Assembly (NCBI GenBank): GCA_025359125.1
Contig: JANYHI010000041.1
Coordinates: 1-64,000, forward strand
Reading direction: 5' to 3'
DNA length: 64,000 nt
From: Cytophagales bacterium
GTDB taxonomy: Bacteria; Bacteroidota; Bacteroidia; Cytophagales; Cyclobacteriaceae
In this document: piece by piece, positions 38,460 to 47,291 of the stretch
How the letters are laid out: each line of letters begins with the position of its first letter
How positions within the stretch are numbered: position 1 is the first letter of the stretch
Position numbers and translations under genes: made by a program
Notes under the pieces: model-generated
What the model saw: only the letters and a program-made list of their open reading frames with translations
Told to the model about the DNA's origin: nothing
Databases searched by the model: none

Positions 38460-38665
38460 ATGCATCCCATTCTTTTTGAGAGCGGCCTCGGTTACCATTT
38501 TTACCTATGGTTTCTTTATTGCAATCGGAGCCGCCTTTAAATACTTCTTTGCATCCTACTCAACTTTATGAGGTTGCTTTCATTTTCAGCATTGCAATCT
38601 TCCTGTTGATTCAGAAACGGTTCAGAAAATTTGAAGGACTACATATTATTTCTATGTTAAGTTAA
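38460..38665 (+). pseudogene. lgt: remnant of prolipoprotein diacylglyceryl transferase gene (lgt)
   Basis: Three pieces of an Lgt-like protein are found in three different frames. MHPILFESGLGYHFY starts at 38460. YGFFIAIGAAFKYF (from 38506) continues the N-terminal part of the alignment after a frameshift. LHPTQLYEVAFIFSIAIFLL (from 38549) is the HPTQLYE motif of the far C-terminal half and runs to a stop at 38665. The whole remnant is about 200 bp, whereas lgt is about 800 bp, so the middle is deleted as well as frameshifted. It cannot encode an active enzyme; a functional lgt must lie elsewhere. Confidence 0.85.
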
Positions 38666-38740
38666 ATAGAAAGGCTAATTTGAATAATCATTAAAAAAAT
38701 GGAAAATCGAAACTGGGTTCAAAATCTTAAAATAAATACA

Positions 38741-39115
38741 ATGAAGTGGATCAAACGCATTTTTGTTGTTGCTCTTGTTTGCGTGGTTGCGTTCTTTGCC
38801 TTTTCTTATTGGGGCACTTATTCAGAAGGAGTTCGGTCTGGAATGGTGGTAAAGATTAGCAAGAAAGGCTGGGTTTTTAAAACATACGAAGGTCAACTAA
38901 ACCTTCAAACCTTTGGAGCCAACAAGTCTCCAAACCTTGTTTCCGAATCTTTTGAATTTAGCGTGGCAACAGATCGGGCAGATGTAATAAAAGTTTTAGA
39001 AGAAGCATCGTTAAGTGGCGAGCGAGTTAGCCTGAAATACGAAGAACGATTGGCAAAGTATTTTTGGCGTGGCGACACTAAGTATTTTGTAACAGAAGTA
39101 GAAAGGTTAAAATAA
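38741..39115 (+). CDS. small single-span membrane-anchored protein, unknown function
   Basis: 124 aa from the ATG at 38741 (an upstream ATG at 38699 would add 14 residues). One N-terminal membrane span (RIFVVALVCVVAFFAFSYWG) is followed by a soluble beta-rich domain (SEGVRSGMVVKISKKGWVFKTYEGQLNL). Homologues of this form are common in Bacteroidota and, as I recall, are often misnamed 6-phosphogluconate dehydrogenase; no such domain is visible here. The 38741 start is preferred because the span then begins after a short basic stretch. Confidence 0.7.
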   Translation: MKWIKRIFVVALVCVVAFFAFSYWGTYSEGVRSGMVVKISKKGWVFKTYEGQLNLQTFGANKSPNLVSESFEFSVATDRADVIKVLEEASLSGERVSLKYEERLAKYFWRGDTKYFVTEVERLK

Positions 39116-39121
39116 TTTCAA

Positions 39122-40183
39122 ATGAAAAACTCTTCATTAATTGTGGTGTATGGTTCGTATGGCTACACCGGTAAGTTGATTGTGAATGTGTGCCGAACTA
39201 AAAATTTACAAATCGTACTGGCTGGAAGAAATGAAGAGCAACTAAAATTGCAAAGCCTACAATCTGGATATTCGTATCAAGTTGTAGAAAGCAATGACTT
39301 GGAAGGCTTAAAAAAATTATTAACACCAGCTGCCATTGTAATTCATTGCGGAGGCCCGTTTCGATACACGGCTAAAACGATGAGCGATGCATGCCTTGCA
39401 ACCAACACACATTACACAGACATTACGGGCGAGTATCAAGTGTTTGAATCATTGCCTTTGCTAGATCAGAAAGCAAAAGAAGTAAATATCACCATCATGC
39501 CAGGTACAGGTTTTGATGTAGTACCGTCTGATTGTCTAGCGCTTCATTTAAAAAATAGATTGCCATCGGCCACACATTTACAATTGGCTTTTACTATGAG
39601 CAAGGGTGGTCTTTCACGCGGTACTTCTAAAAGTATGACAGAAGGATTGGGTGAAGGCGGCCTGATTCGACAAGATGGTAAACTCACTTATTGTGCATTG
39701 GGTTCTAAAATTTTAGAAATAGATTTTGGCTCATTCAAAACAAAAACACTTTGTATTCCGTGGGGCGATATTTCAACAGCATGGAGGAGCACTGGAATCC
39801 CAAATATTGAAGTGTACACGGGGGCAACTAACAGCATGATTGCAAATGCAAAGCGAAGCAATTACCTCAACTGGCTATTGCGAAGGCGTTGGGTTAAAGA
39901 TTATTTGTTAAAGCAGATCGATAAAAAACCAGCCGGCCCCAGCGATGAAAAACGCGAAGGAGGGAGAAGTTTTTTATGGGGGAAAGTGAAAGATGCAAAG
40001 GGAAAAGAGTGTATCAGCCGGATAGAAACACTTAGTGGATATTCGCTAACAGCACACACGGCTGTACTGATTGCACAAAAAATTATAGCAGGCAACTTTA
40101 AAGCTGGCTATCAAACTCCTGCCATGGCCTATGGTGCTGATTTAATTATGGAGGTGGAGAATACTAAACGGATTGATATCTAG
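39122..40183 (+). CDS. saccharopine dehydrogenase-like/trans-acting enoyl reductase-like oxidoreductase
   Basis: 353-aa protein with an N-terminal Rossmann domain: IVVYGSYGYTGKLIVNVC (GxxGxxG-like), AGRNEEQLKL, and HCGGPFRYTAKTMSDACLATNTHYTDITGE, the pattern of the Sacchrp_dh_NADP family. The catalytic role is unknown; relatives act on amino acids or lipid precursors. It follows the small membrane protein by 6 bp, so the two are probably one transcript. Confidence 0.82.
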   Translation: MKNSSLIVVYGSYGYTGKLIVNVCRTKNLQIVLAGRNEEQLKLQSLQSGYSYQVVESNDLEGLKKLLTPAAIVIHCGGPFRYTAKTMSDACLATNTHYTDITGEYQVFESLPLLDQKAKEVNITIMPGTGFDVVPSDCLALHLKNRLPSATHLQLAFTMSKGGLSRGTSKSMTEGLGEGGLIRQDGKLTYCALGSKILEIDFGSFKTKTLCIPWGDISTAWRSTGIPNIEVYTGATNSMIANAKRSNYLNWLLRRRWVKDYLLKQIDKKPAGPSDEKREGGRSFLWGKVKDAKGKECISRIETLSGYSLTAHTAVLIAQKIIAGNFKAGYQTPAMAYGADLIMEVENTKRIDI

Positions 40184-40245
40184 ATGCAATTACCACTCGG
40201 CCAATTTCTATTTAAAATTAGTTGAAAGTGAAAAGGCGAGGCAGT

Positions 40246-40557
40246 TTAAATATGAAATACCCACTCTTTATATTGTCCATCTTTCGGATTAAAATCATTT
40301 CGCTTCTGAAAATGAGTCTCCATTACTTCTACTTTTTCAATTTTTGTTAGCTGCAAATTGCGGTAGCCCTCCTTTCCGCCTGGTTTCGTAAAACCCATAA
40401 ATTGCCAACAAACTAAAACGATGAGATTGGCAGGCGTGCGACAAATTCCGTAAGGATTAATATTTCTGGTTAATGGTTCGCCTACAAGTTGTATGCGGCA
40501 ACTTCTTTTCTTTTCAGCTGCCTGCCACAGTTCTTGGGTAAGCTCTTCTAGTTCCAT
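40246..40557 (-). CDS. small protein, unknown function
   Basis: 103-aa acidic-to-neutral protein without signal or membrane span. Central strands CRTPANLIVLVCWQFMG and NLQLTKIEKVEVMETHFQ suggest a WYL- or SH3-like beta fold, but I cannot name the family. It begins 6 bp after the glutaminyl-cyclase gene on the same strand and probably shares its transcript. Confidence 0.6.
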   Translation of the reverse strand: MELEELTQELWQAAEKKRSCRIQLVGEPLTRNINPYGICRTPANLIVLVCWQFMGFTKPGGKEGYRNLQLTKIEKVEVMETHFQKRNDFNPKDGQYKEWVFHI

Positions 40558-40563
40558 ATCGTT

Positions 40564-41355
40564 TCAAGATTTCTCTTTGCGAGTTTGAATTTTTACAGCC
40601 ACCATTGCAGGCCAGAGTTTTCCGGTGATTAAAAGCATTTTACTTTTTTGTTCATAGGCAATTCCATTCAGCACATCGGCATTTGGGTTTAGCGGAAAAA
40701 CTTTTTCAGCTAGCTGTGTCATATCTAATCTGCCTACCACATTTCCGTCAGCAGGATTAATTTTTAAGATGAAATTAGTTTGCCATTGATTAGCGTAGAT
40801 ATATCCATCAATAAACTCTAATTCGTTTAAACGTTCTGCTTGGTTGTCTCCATCTTTTACTTTTAGCACAGAAATCTCTTTTAAAGAGACAGTATCTAAA
40901 AAATGAATTTGATTGGTGCCATCACTTACTATTAAATTTTTTCCGTTGTGCGTAATTCCCCACCCTTCGTGAGCGTACTCAAACTCATTGATTTTTTGAT
41001 ACGTTTTTAAATCGTACACAAAACCTATTTTACTTTGCCAGGTGAGTTGATAAATCTTGTTATTTAAAATTGTGATGCCTTCTCCAAAGTATTTTTTATC
41101 AAGCGTTATTTTTTTGTCTTGTGTGCCGGTAGTGATGTCTACTTCGGCAATCCACGAGGTGCCGTATTGCCCGGTGCCTTCGTAGAGTTTTCCTTGCTCT
41201 ATCACTAAGCCCTGCGTAAATGCTGTTTTGTCGTGAGGAAAAATTTTGAGTATAGAATAAGGGATTAAATCTGATGGCGGTTCTTGTTTTTCTTTTTTAG
41301 AATTACAGGAAACAAGAACTATCAATAGAATTAGTGAAATCGAAATTACTTTCAT
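40564..41355 (-). CDS. glutaminyl-peptide cyclotransferase, lipoprotein
   Basis: 263-aa beta-propeller enzyme that cyclises N-terminal Gln to pyroglutamate in exported proteins. It has a lipoprotein signal peptide with lipobox LVSC (C17). The five-bladed propeller signature includes FTQGLVIEQGKLYEGTGQYG near the mature N-terminus, and ELEFIDGYIYANQW and DVLNGIAYEQKSKMLLITGKLWP near the end. The plant/bacterial QC family (Glu_cyclase_2) fits well. Periplasmic or surface-anchored. Confidence 0.9.
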   Translation of the reverse strand: MKVISISLILLIVLVSCNSKKEKQEPPSDLIPYSILKIFPHDKTAFTQGLVIEQGKLYEGTGQYGTSWIAEVDITTGTQDKKITLDKKYFGEGITILNNKIYQLTWQSKIGFVYDLKTYQKINEFEYAHEGWGITHNGKNLIVSDGTNQIHFLDTVSLKEISVLKVKDGDNQAERLNELEFIDGYIYANQWQTNFILKINPADGNVVGRLDMTQLAEKVFPLNPNADVLNGIAYEQKSKMLLITGKLWPAMVAVKIQTRKEKS

Positions 41356-41361
41356 GATTAA

Positions 41362-42408
41362 TTACTTTACATAAATTACTTTTTCTGATTTAGCAATCAG
41401 CTTCCCGAAAGGCACCAACTCATGTCCTAAACTTTTAGTGAACGATTCAAATTCATTTTTTTTATTTTCATCTACACAAACAAGCAGCCCACCGCTTGTT
41501 TGTGGATCGGCCAAAATCATTTTCTGAATTTCAGTAACCTCACTTATTTTACTTCCATAGCTTTCCCAATTGCGTTGCGTTCCGCCAGGTGTTGATTTTT
41601 GATTTAAGTACTCCAGCAGGAAATCGAACGTAGGCACTTTATCAAATTCTATTTCTGCGGACAGGTTACTTCCTTCACATACTTCGGTAAGATGACCAAG
41701 CAATCCAAAACCAGTTACATCCGTCATGGCACTTATAAAAGGAAGTTTTCCGAATGCGGCTCCTAATTTATTCAGCGTGAGCATGGCATCAACTGCTTTT
41801 TGTAAATGTGCATCGCTTACAATTCCTTTTTTTTGTGCCGTTGTAATAATGCCGATGCCAACGGGTTTGGTGAGGTAAAGCAGCGATCCTTCCTTAGCGG
41901 TATCGTTACGTTTTAGATTTTCTTTTTTTAATTTTCCACTTACGGCCAAACCAAAAACCGGCTCAGGACAATCGATGCTGTGGCCGCCTGCTAAGGGTAT
42001 TCCCGCTTCGGCACAAATTTTTCTGCTTCCTTCTAAAACTTCTTTTGCTATTTCTGGTGCAATTTTATTAATGGGCCATCCTAAAATAGCAATGGCCATA
42101 AATGGCTCCCCGCCCATTGCGTAAACATCGCTGATTGCATTTACAGAAGCGATGGAGCCAAAGGTAAAAGCATCATCTACAATCGGCATGAAAAAATCTG
42201 TTGTGCTAACAATACAAGTGCCATCACCCAAATCGTACACAGCAGCATCATCTTTAGATTCATTGCCGACTAACAGATTCGGAAATTTTGCTTTCGGTAA
42301 ATCAGAGTGCAACATGGTATCTAAAACGGCCGGAGAGATTTTACAACCACAACCTGCACCGTGAGAGAATTGTGTTAGTTTCGTTTCATTTCCTTTTTTT
42401 TCAACCAT
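41362..42408 (-). CDS. selD: selenide, water dikinase
   Basis: Makes selenophosphate from selenide and ATP. The catalytic segment SHGAGCGCKISP places the reactive Cys at C20 and the essential Lys at K23; it uses Cys, not selenocysteine. DDAAVYDLGDGTCIVSTTDFFMP, FGSIASVNAISDVYAMGG, TDVTGFGLLGHL and ADPQTSGGLLVCV are all diagnostic. The length of 348 aa is normal. Its ATG overlaps the stop of mnmH by one base. Confidence 0.96.
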   Translation of the reverse strand: MVEKKGNETKLTQFSHGAGCGCKISPAVLDTMLHSDLPKAKFPNLLVGNESKDDAAVYDLGDGTCIVSTTDFFMPIVDDAFTFGSIASVNAISDVYAMGGEPFMAIAILGWPINKIAPEIAKEVLEGSRKICAEAGIPLAGGHSIDCPEPVFGLAVSGKLKKENLKRNDTAKEGSLLYLTKPVGIGIITTAQKKGIVSDAHLQKAVDAMLTLNKLGAAFGKLPFISAMTDVTGFGLLGHLTEVCEGSNLSAEIEFDKVPTFDFLLEYLNQKSTPGGTQRNWESYGSKISEVTEIQKMILADPQTSGGLLVCVDENKKNEFESFTKSLGHELVPFGKLIAKSEKVIYVK

Positions 42409-43424
42409 TATTTTTGGGCTTGAGTAATTAATTCGCGAGCATATTCTTTGGAGTTGGTTCCATTCCAGGGCACTAGCGCTTTTACGCGATGCTTTTTATT
42501 TTCAATACTACCCAGATAATATTTATCATAATAGGTAAGAAGAATATCAATAGTGGCCGCCATATCTCCTTCCAATAATTTTTCTTTGGCAGCTTTGTAA
42601 TGTTGGCCACCTAAGCGTTTTACTATTTTGTCCATGGCTGCTAAAAATTCTTGCTGATTAGCGGGGCCATATTCATTCACTAATCGCGAGATTCGTATTT
42701 CTTTTGAAACATCCATTTGTATGAGCGGACTGTTTTTCATGGTGGCCCAAAAATCTGGAGGAAGAAATACTTTTCCTATAGTGATAGATTCATCTTCTAC
42801 CCAAATACGTTTGGAGAGATCGAGTTTAAAAATATCTTCAAATAAATTATTGTGAAATTGTTCGGTGGTCGGTTGGCGCGGCATCATCAAACTACCAAAG
42901 GCAGAACCTTTATGGTTAGCAAGTCTTTCTAAATCTAAAATTTGTTCTCCTTCTTCTTTAAGCGCTCGCAGTATTTCGCTTTTACCACTGCCGGTGCAGC
43001 CGCCAATTAAAATTATTTGTAAGGTTTTTTTAAAATAATCTAATGCAAACTGGCGGTAGGCTTTGTAGCCGCCTTTAACAGATTGCGATTTAATTTTTGC
43101 CATGCCAATGAATTGGCAAAAATTAGATGAGCGCATGCCGCCACGCCAACAGTGAACTAATACTTCATTACCAGTTGCAATTTTTTCTGCTTGATGGACA
43201 ATATCTTTTAAGCGTGGGCCAACCAAACGAAAGCCTTCGTAGATGGCTTCTTGCTGGCCTTTGCGCTTGTAGGTGGTGCCAACGATTACTCGCTCTTCAT
43301 TAGTAAGCAATGGAATATTAATGGCGTTTGCAATATGCCCTTCGTGAAATTCGCCTTCGGAGCGCACATCTAATACGGGAAGAGAATGGCGAAGCTTTAG
43401 AAATTCTTCGATGGCAATTTGCAT
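42408..43424 (-). CDS. mnmH: tRNA 2-selenouridine synthase
   Basis: Replaces sulfur with selenium at the wobble 2-thiouridine of tRNA for Lys, Glu and Gln, using selenophosphate from SelD. The N-terminal rhodanese domain has active Cys C92 in LVHCWRGGMRSS. The P-loop GGCTGSGKSE is at residues 141-150, followed by LERLANHKGSAFG. The ATG at 43424 is chosen because MQIAIEEFLKLRHSLPVLDVR is the normal N-terminus; the 20 residues upstream are not conserved-looking. Operon mnmH-selD. Confidence 0.94.
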   Translation of the reverse strand: MQIAIEEFLKLRHSLPVLDVRSEGEFHEGHIANAINIPLLTNEERVIVGTTYKRKGQQEAIYEGFRLVGPRLKDIVHQAEKIATGNEVLVHCWRGGMRSSNFCQFIGMAKIKSQSVKGGYKAYRQFALDYFKKTLQIILIGGCTGSGKSEILRALKEEGEQILDLERLANHKGSAFGSLMMPRQPTTEQFHNNLFEDIFKLDLSKRIWVEDESITIGKVFLPPDFWATMKNSPLIQMDVSKEIRISRLVNEYGPANQQEFLAAMDKIVKRLGGQHYKAAKEKLLEGDMAATIDILLTYYDKYYLGSIENKKHRVKALVPWNGTNSKEYARELITQAQK

Positions 43425-43496
43425 AGGTTTACAAAGATCGTAAAATAATGTATTGCTGGCAGCACGTTTTCGTGTTTGATGCATGGCGAGAGAAAG

Positions 43497-43579
43497 TCGG
43501 CCAGGGATAGTAACGAAAAGCCCGAAGTGTGTGGGCTTGCGGGCTGACGGACTTGTAGTGGATAGCCCGGCAGGCCGCC
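43497..43579 (-). repeat. GC-rich structured intergenic element with internal repeat
   Basis: A block clearly richer in G and C than its surroundings fills the gap after the DUF5686 gene. On the minus strand the units CGGGCTATCCACTACAAGTCC (43569-43549) and CGGGCTTTTCGTTACTATCC (43524-43505) are degenerate repeats of each other. AGCCC/GGGCT pairs can form a hairpin (43519-43537). No reading frame or tRNA is present. It resembles the class of dispersed intergenic elements I associate with Bacteroidota, but only one copy is visible here. Confidence 0.5.
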
Positions 43580-43588
43580 ACCTATTTT

Positions 43589-46219
43589 TTAATCTCCGAA
43601 GTTGACTGATAGAATGGAAGAGATTCCAATTCTAAAGCCATAGTTCTGATACACACCATCGCTAAAGGCTACGGCACCTTCTAAACGGAAAATGCGAAGG
43701 ATGCCATCCAAGCCATAGCCAAGTTCGGTATAATTTTTTGAAGCCGATGTTTTTAAATAATTGACGAAGAAATTTTCTTGCACGCCCATTAACCGAATGA
43801 AGGGAATGCGCGTGATTAAAAATTTACGGAAGTGGTAGTGAGCACTTACAGACAGATATTGATCGCGGGTGCTGTATAAATAATAATCTAACAGGCGGAA
43901 ACTGCCGACAGGATCTGTTGTGATGATGGGGGTTTTGTTACCGAGAAAATGTTTGTAATCCATGAAGTACAGCTTATCGGCATTGAGGTATTTTCCTGCT
44001 TTAAGATTTAGATCGAATGTGCCACGAATGCCGAATTTGATTTGTTGGCGAAGGCCGGCTTCTACTAAATCATAATTTACATCGCTACCAAAAATTCCAT
44101 TAAAACCTTTTTTATAATCGAGTGAAAAAATTGGTGAGGAGTTTTGAATTCGCGATTTATTTCCATTACGAATTCTATACTTTACCCACGGACGTGCTTC
44201 AAAACCAATAGAGCCTGCGAAGGAAGTATTATTTTCGAAACCTGTGTTTAGAGTTTCAACATTTAGGGGCGCATTGGGTGTGTAATGTTCTTTATTGTCT
44301 TTGAAGAAAGTGTAATCGGTATGATTGTCGAGTTCATATCTGCGCGATAGAGACCAAATAGAATTGATAGTGAACTTATCATTTAGTCGTTGCCGATATT
44401 TAAGATCTACAAAATCTTGCTCGTATAATTTCATCCAATTATCGCCAGCAAAGAGAGAAGTTAATGTATTAACAAAAGTGTGTATGGGTTCGTTAGAATT
44501 ATATTGTTGTACATAACGGCCGGCTTCGAGCGTAAGTCGTTTGTCACCGCTTCGGTATTCAATGCGGAGTTTGCCGGTAAGTTTTTCGCGCGCAAAAGAA
44601 TAACGTAGAATCGGACTTATTTCTAAGCGCGAGTTTTTTCTTTTTGTGGTATCAACAGGATCTTTCCAGCTCCATCTTTTATAAAGGCTTGTACGATAAA
44701 TAAGATTGAACCCTTCCACAGTATTAAATCCACCGTAAGGAAAATGTATTTGAAAGTTTGCAGTCTTGGTAAGCTTGTAACTATTGCCGACTAATAAGTC
44801 GGTTGGCCTAAATCCTTTTTTTCCTTTACGGGATTTAAGCGTATCGCCTTCTTCTCTTTTTCGCTCAACTACTGACATACTATCGTTAATTACATAGCCA
44901 CGCTCTTCTTGTTTGGATAGAGCAACGGGTCTTGTCTCTGCCCAAAATGAAGAATCTTTTTTATATGCCGATGAATCTACTTTAAAGTAGGTTTCGGAAA
45001 TTACCTCAGGCTCTTTGGTTTCTTTTTGCTCTTCTTTTTCATACTCGCGAATCATTTGCCGAAGTTCTTTGTTGGTAACTTCTTTGCCTGCGGCTAATCG
45101 CTCTTGAATTTGTTGATCTTTTTTGCTGAATTTTTTTTCTACTTCTTTTGCGTGCTGCTTATCAATTTTTTCGTCTACCATGGTCATTTCGGGCAAGACT
45201 AATTCCGGATTCAGTTTGATTTTATAATCTTTTAATGTGGCGAGGTATTCGGCTGTAAAATCAAAACCAAAAACTTTTCCGTCTACAAAAAAATGTTGCG
45301 ATACCGGAAGCCAGGCTTTGTCTTCGATGGGGTTGTAGATTTGCTTTACCTTAAAGTGAATACCAAGTTTGGTTGTTCTTAAGTCTAAACTGTGGATGCT
45401 CCACCAATCTTCTACTATAAAAATGATGCCCTCAAAAACATTATCTCCGCGAGAGCGTGGTGTTACTTTTATTTTGCTGACTTCGTAAAGATTGTCTTTG
45501 AACGAACCGAGGTATTCAAATTTGTAATAGGAAAAAGCCTTGGGGGAGAGTGGTGAAACAATTTCTGCAATTTCGGGTTCGTAGAAACTGCCGAATACAT
45601 ATTGGTTTGGTGAAGTGTTTCTCTCTTTTCCCTTTGTGTAAACAGCAATTACTTTCTCTTCAAATTTTTTGGGGCGGGTATATTTTATTTCGCTTACAGA
45701 TTCAGAAATGAAAACACGATCTTTGGTGATGCCTTCTTTCTCTACTGCTTTTTTGGCAAACCAAGGATAGTCTTTTAACTGTCCTTTCCCTTTTATGTAA
45801 ACCTTTGCAGAATAGGTATCAATTTGTTGCGTATGAAATTTTGCTTTGGCTATGGCCTTGCGCATGATGGTGTAGGCGGGATCTTCTTTGCCGGCTTTGA
45901 TTACCACATTTTGCAATACAATTACTTGTGTTTTTAGAACAATATTAAGTTCGACAAAATCATTTCCAATAACTATTTTTCGCTGAGTTGTTTCATAGCC
46001 GAGGTACTGAAATAAAATATCGTATTCTCCCGGAGCTAGTGTCATTTCGAAGCGGCCTTCCATATCAGTTGCTGCGCCAGCAGAATTTTGCTTTACATAA
46101 ACACTGGCAAAGGCGAGTGCTGCACCGTCATCACCTTTGATTGTGCCTTTTATGCCACCGGCAAACGAATAGGTAGAAATGATAAAAAGTAGGAGTGCAA
46201 AAAAATAAGAAGGCTTCAT
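43589..46219 (-). CDS. DUF5686 outer-membrane protein with N-terminal carboxypeptidase-regulatory-like domain
   Basis: About 876 aa. A signal peptide (KPSYFFALLLFIISTYSFAG) is followed by a CarboxypepD_reg-like beta-sandwich (GIKGTIKGDDGAALAFASVYVKQ... FQYLGYETTQRKIVIG, about residues 20-105). A long DUF5686 region and a C-terminal beta-barrel-like half with many aromatic alternating strands follow. The family is widespread in Bacteroidota outer membranes; its role is unproven, with links to surface assembly. An ATG 9 bp upstream (46228) is an alternative start. Confidence 0.85.
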   Translation of the reverse strand: MKPSYFFALLLFIISTYSFAGGIKGTIKGDDGAALAFASVYVKQNSAGAATDMEGRFEMTLAPGEYDILFQYLGYETTQRKIVIGNDFVELNIVLKTQVIVLQNVVIKAGKEDPAYTIMRKAIAKAKFHTQQIDTYSAKVYIKGKGQLKDYPWFAKKAVEKEGITKDRVFISESVSEIKYTRPKKFEEKVIAVYTKGKERNTSPNQYVFGSFYEPEIAEIVSPLSPKAFSYYKFEYLGSFKDNLYEVSKIKVTPRSRGDNVFEGIIFIVEDWWSIHSLDLRTTKLGIHFKVKQIYNPIEDKAWLPVSQHFFVDGKVFGFDFTAEYLATLKDYKIKLNPELVLPEMTMVDEKIDKQHAKEVEKKFSKKDQQIQERLAAGKEVTNKELRQMIREYEKEEQKETKEPEVISETYFKVDSSAYKKDSSFWAETRPVALSKQEERGYVINDSMSVVERKREEGDTLKSRKGKKGFRPTDLLVGNSYKLTKTANFQIHFPYGGFNTVEGFNLIYRTSLYKRWSWKDPVDTTKRKNSRLEISPILRYSFAREKLTGKLRIEYRSGDKRLTLEAGRYVQQYNSNEPIHTFVNTLTSLFAGDNWMKLYEQDFVDLKYRQRLNDKFTINSIWSLSRRYELDNHTDYTFFKDNKEHYTPNAPLNVETLNTGFENNTSFAGSIGFEARPWVKYRIRNGNKSRIQNSSPIFSLDYKKGFNGIFGSDVNYDLVEAGLRQQIKFGIRGTFDLNLKAGKYLNADKLYFMDYKHFLGNKTPIITTDPVGSFRLLDYYLYSTRDQYLSVSAHYHFRKFLITRIPFIRLMGVQENFFVNYLKTSASKNYTELGYGLDGILRIFRLEGAVAFSDGVYQNYGFRIGISSILSVNFGD

Positions 46220-46269
46220 CAGGGGCATAGACGCGAATGGATGTGGTAAGGTTGTCTAATGATGAAGGG

Positions 46270-46872
46270 CTATCGATAAAAGTTCTTAATTCTGATCATT
46301 GTTTCTACCGCTTCTGGAACGAGGTATCGTATAGATTTATTGTCCTTAATACATTGGCGTATGTACGTGGCTGAAATATCCAATAGGGGAGCCTCAATCA
46401 TCTTCACGTTTGAATGACGACTCAACTGAGTATTTGTTACACCGAGGTGGGCGTGCCCGATTGCCAAGGGCGGGCGGGGGTAAACATAGAGGCCAAATTG
46501 TTCTAAGATTTGCTCGTAGTTTTTCCATTTCTTAAAATTCTCCAAATTATCTTCACCCAAAATAACTTTGAATTGTTTGGTAGGATGCTTTTCTGTTAAG
46601 CAGGCAAGTGTGTGAATGGTATAGCTTGGTTTGGGCAAATGGAATTCTACGTCCGAAACTTCTAGTTTGTAATGATCGGCCACAGCCGCTTTGGCCATAT
46701 CATATCGATCGAATTCGTGCAATAAACCTTTGCTTAGTTTAAAAGGATTTTGTGGTGAAACTACTAACCAAACTTTATCTAGGTCACTGTTTTCGGCCAT
46801 TACATTGGCAATAATTAAATGTCCAATGTGGATGGGGTTGAATGAGCCGAAGAAGAGACCAATTTTTTGCAC
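46270..46872 (-). CDS. nadD: nicotinate-nucleotide adenylyltransferase
   Basis: Converts nicotinate mononucleotide to deamido-NAD. It has the GSFNPIHIGH signature with the HxGH motif at residues 15-18, the conserved VVSPQNPFK block, and the C-terminal ISATYIRQCI that corresponds to the ISxTxxR motif. The length of 200 aa is normal. It is followed upstream by the toxin-antitoxin pair with a 2-bp gap, so it may share a transcript with it. Confidence 0.95.
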   Translation of the reverse strand: MQKIGLFFGSFNPIHIGHLIIANVMAENSDLDKVWLVVSPQNPFKLSKGLLHEFDRYDMAKAAVADHYKLEVSDVEFHLPKPSYTIHTLACLTEKHPTKQFKVILGEDNLENFKKWKNYEQILEQFGLYVYPRPPLAIGHAHLGVTNTQLSRHSNVKMIEAPLLDISATYIRQCIKDNKSIRYLVPEAVETMIRIKNFYR

Positions 46873-46874
46873 CG

Positions 46875-47291
46875 TCAGTGGGATACAATTTTTAAAAACT
46901 CTTTCGGGGTTAGCACGGGTATCTTAGATGCTTTAAAATCGGCTTTGTTTCGAGTAATGATGACCTCAATATTCTTAACGTTCATACACGAAAAGTATTG
47001 AAGTCCATCTTCAAAATCCCGAAAGGAAGAATTGACATTCTTTTCAAAATGTATTCGATCTAGACTAGTCACATTTATCCATTTCAACAATCCTGAAATA
47101 ACTATAGATGGGTTTTTACCATGCTTTTTTACCACGTATGCAATGTTGGCTAGCGATAGTGTTGAGATGAATATTTCGATTTCGGATGCCTCATGTAGTA
47201 AAAACAATTCTGAGGCTTCTTCTACAAAGCCATTTCGTTCTAAAATTACATCAAGAACTACATTGGTATCAAGCCAAATTCTTTTGCTCAT
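46875..47291 (-). CDS. PIN-domain toxin (VapC-like ribonuclease)
   Basis: 138-aa PIN domain protein. The first catalytic Asp is in WLDTNVVLDVI (D8). The ELFLLHEASEIEIFISTLSLANI helix-strand follows, then RDFEDGLQYF with the second acidic cluster, and the C-terminal ITRNKADF. This is the PIN_3 subgroup. It overlaps its antitoxin gene by 4 bp (ATGA), the usual coupling. The expected activity is RNA cleavage, held in check by the antitoxin. Confidence 0.85.
   Translation of the reverse strand: MSKRIWLDTNVVLDVILERNGFVEEASELFLLHEASEIEIFISTLSLANIAYVVKKHGKNPSIVISGLLKWINVTSLDRIHFEKNVNSSFRDFEDGLQYFSCMNVKNIEVIITRNKADFKASKIPVLTPKEFLKIVSH

Noticed and set aside
42300-42370. Selenocysteine UGA codon in selD
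   Set aside because: The catalytic position is a Cys codon in SHGAGCGCK, with no in-frame TGA.
43497-43579. tRNA or riboswitch in the GC-rich gap
   Set aside because: No tRNA cloverleaf arms or known aptamer core are visible; the block is better described as a repeat-like structured element.
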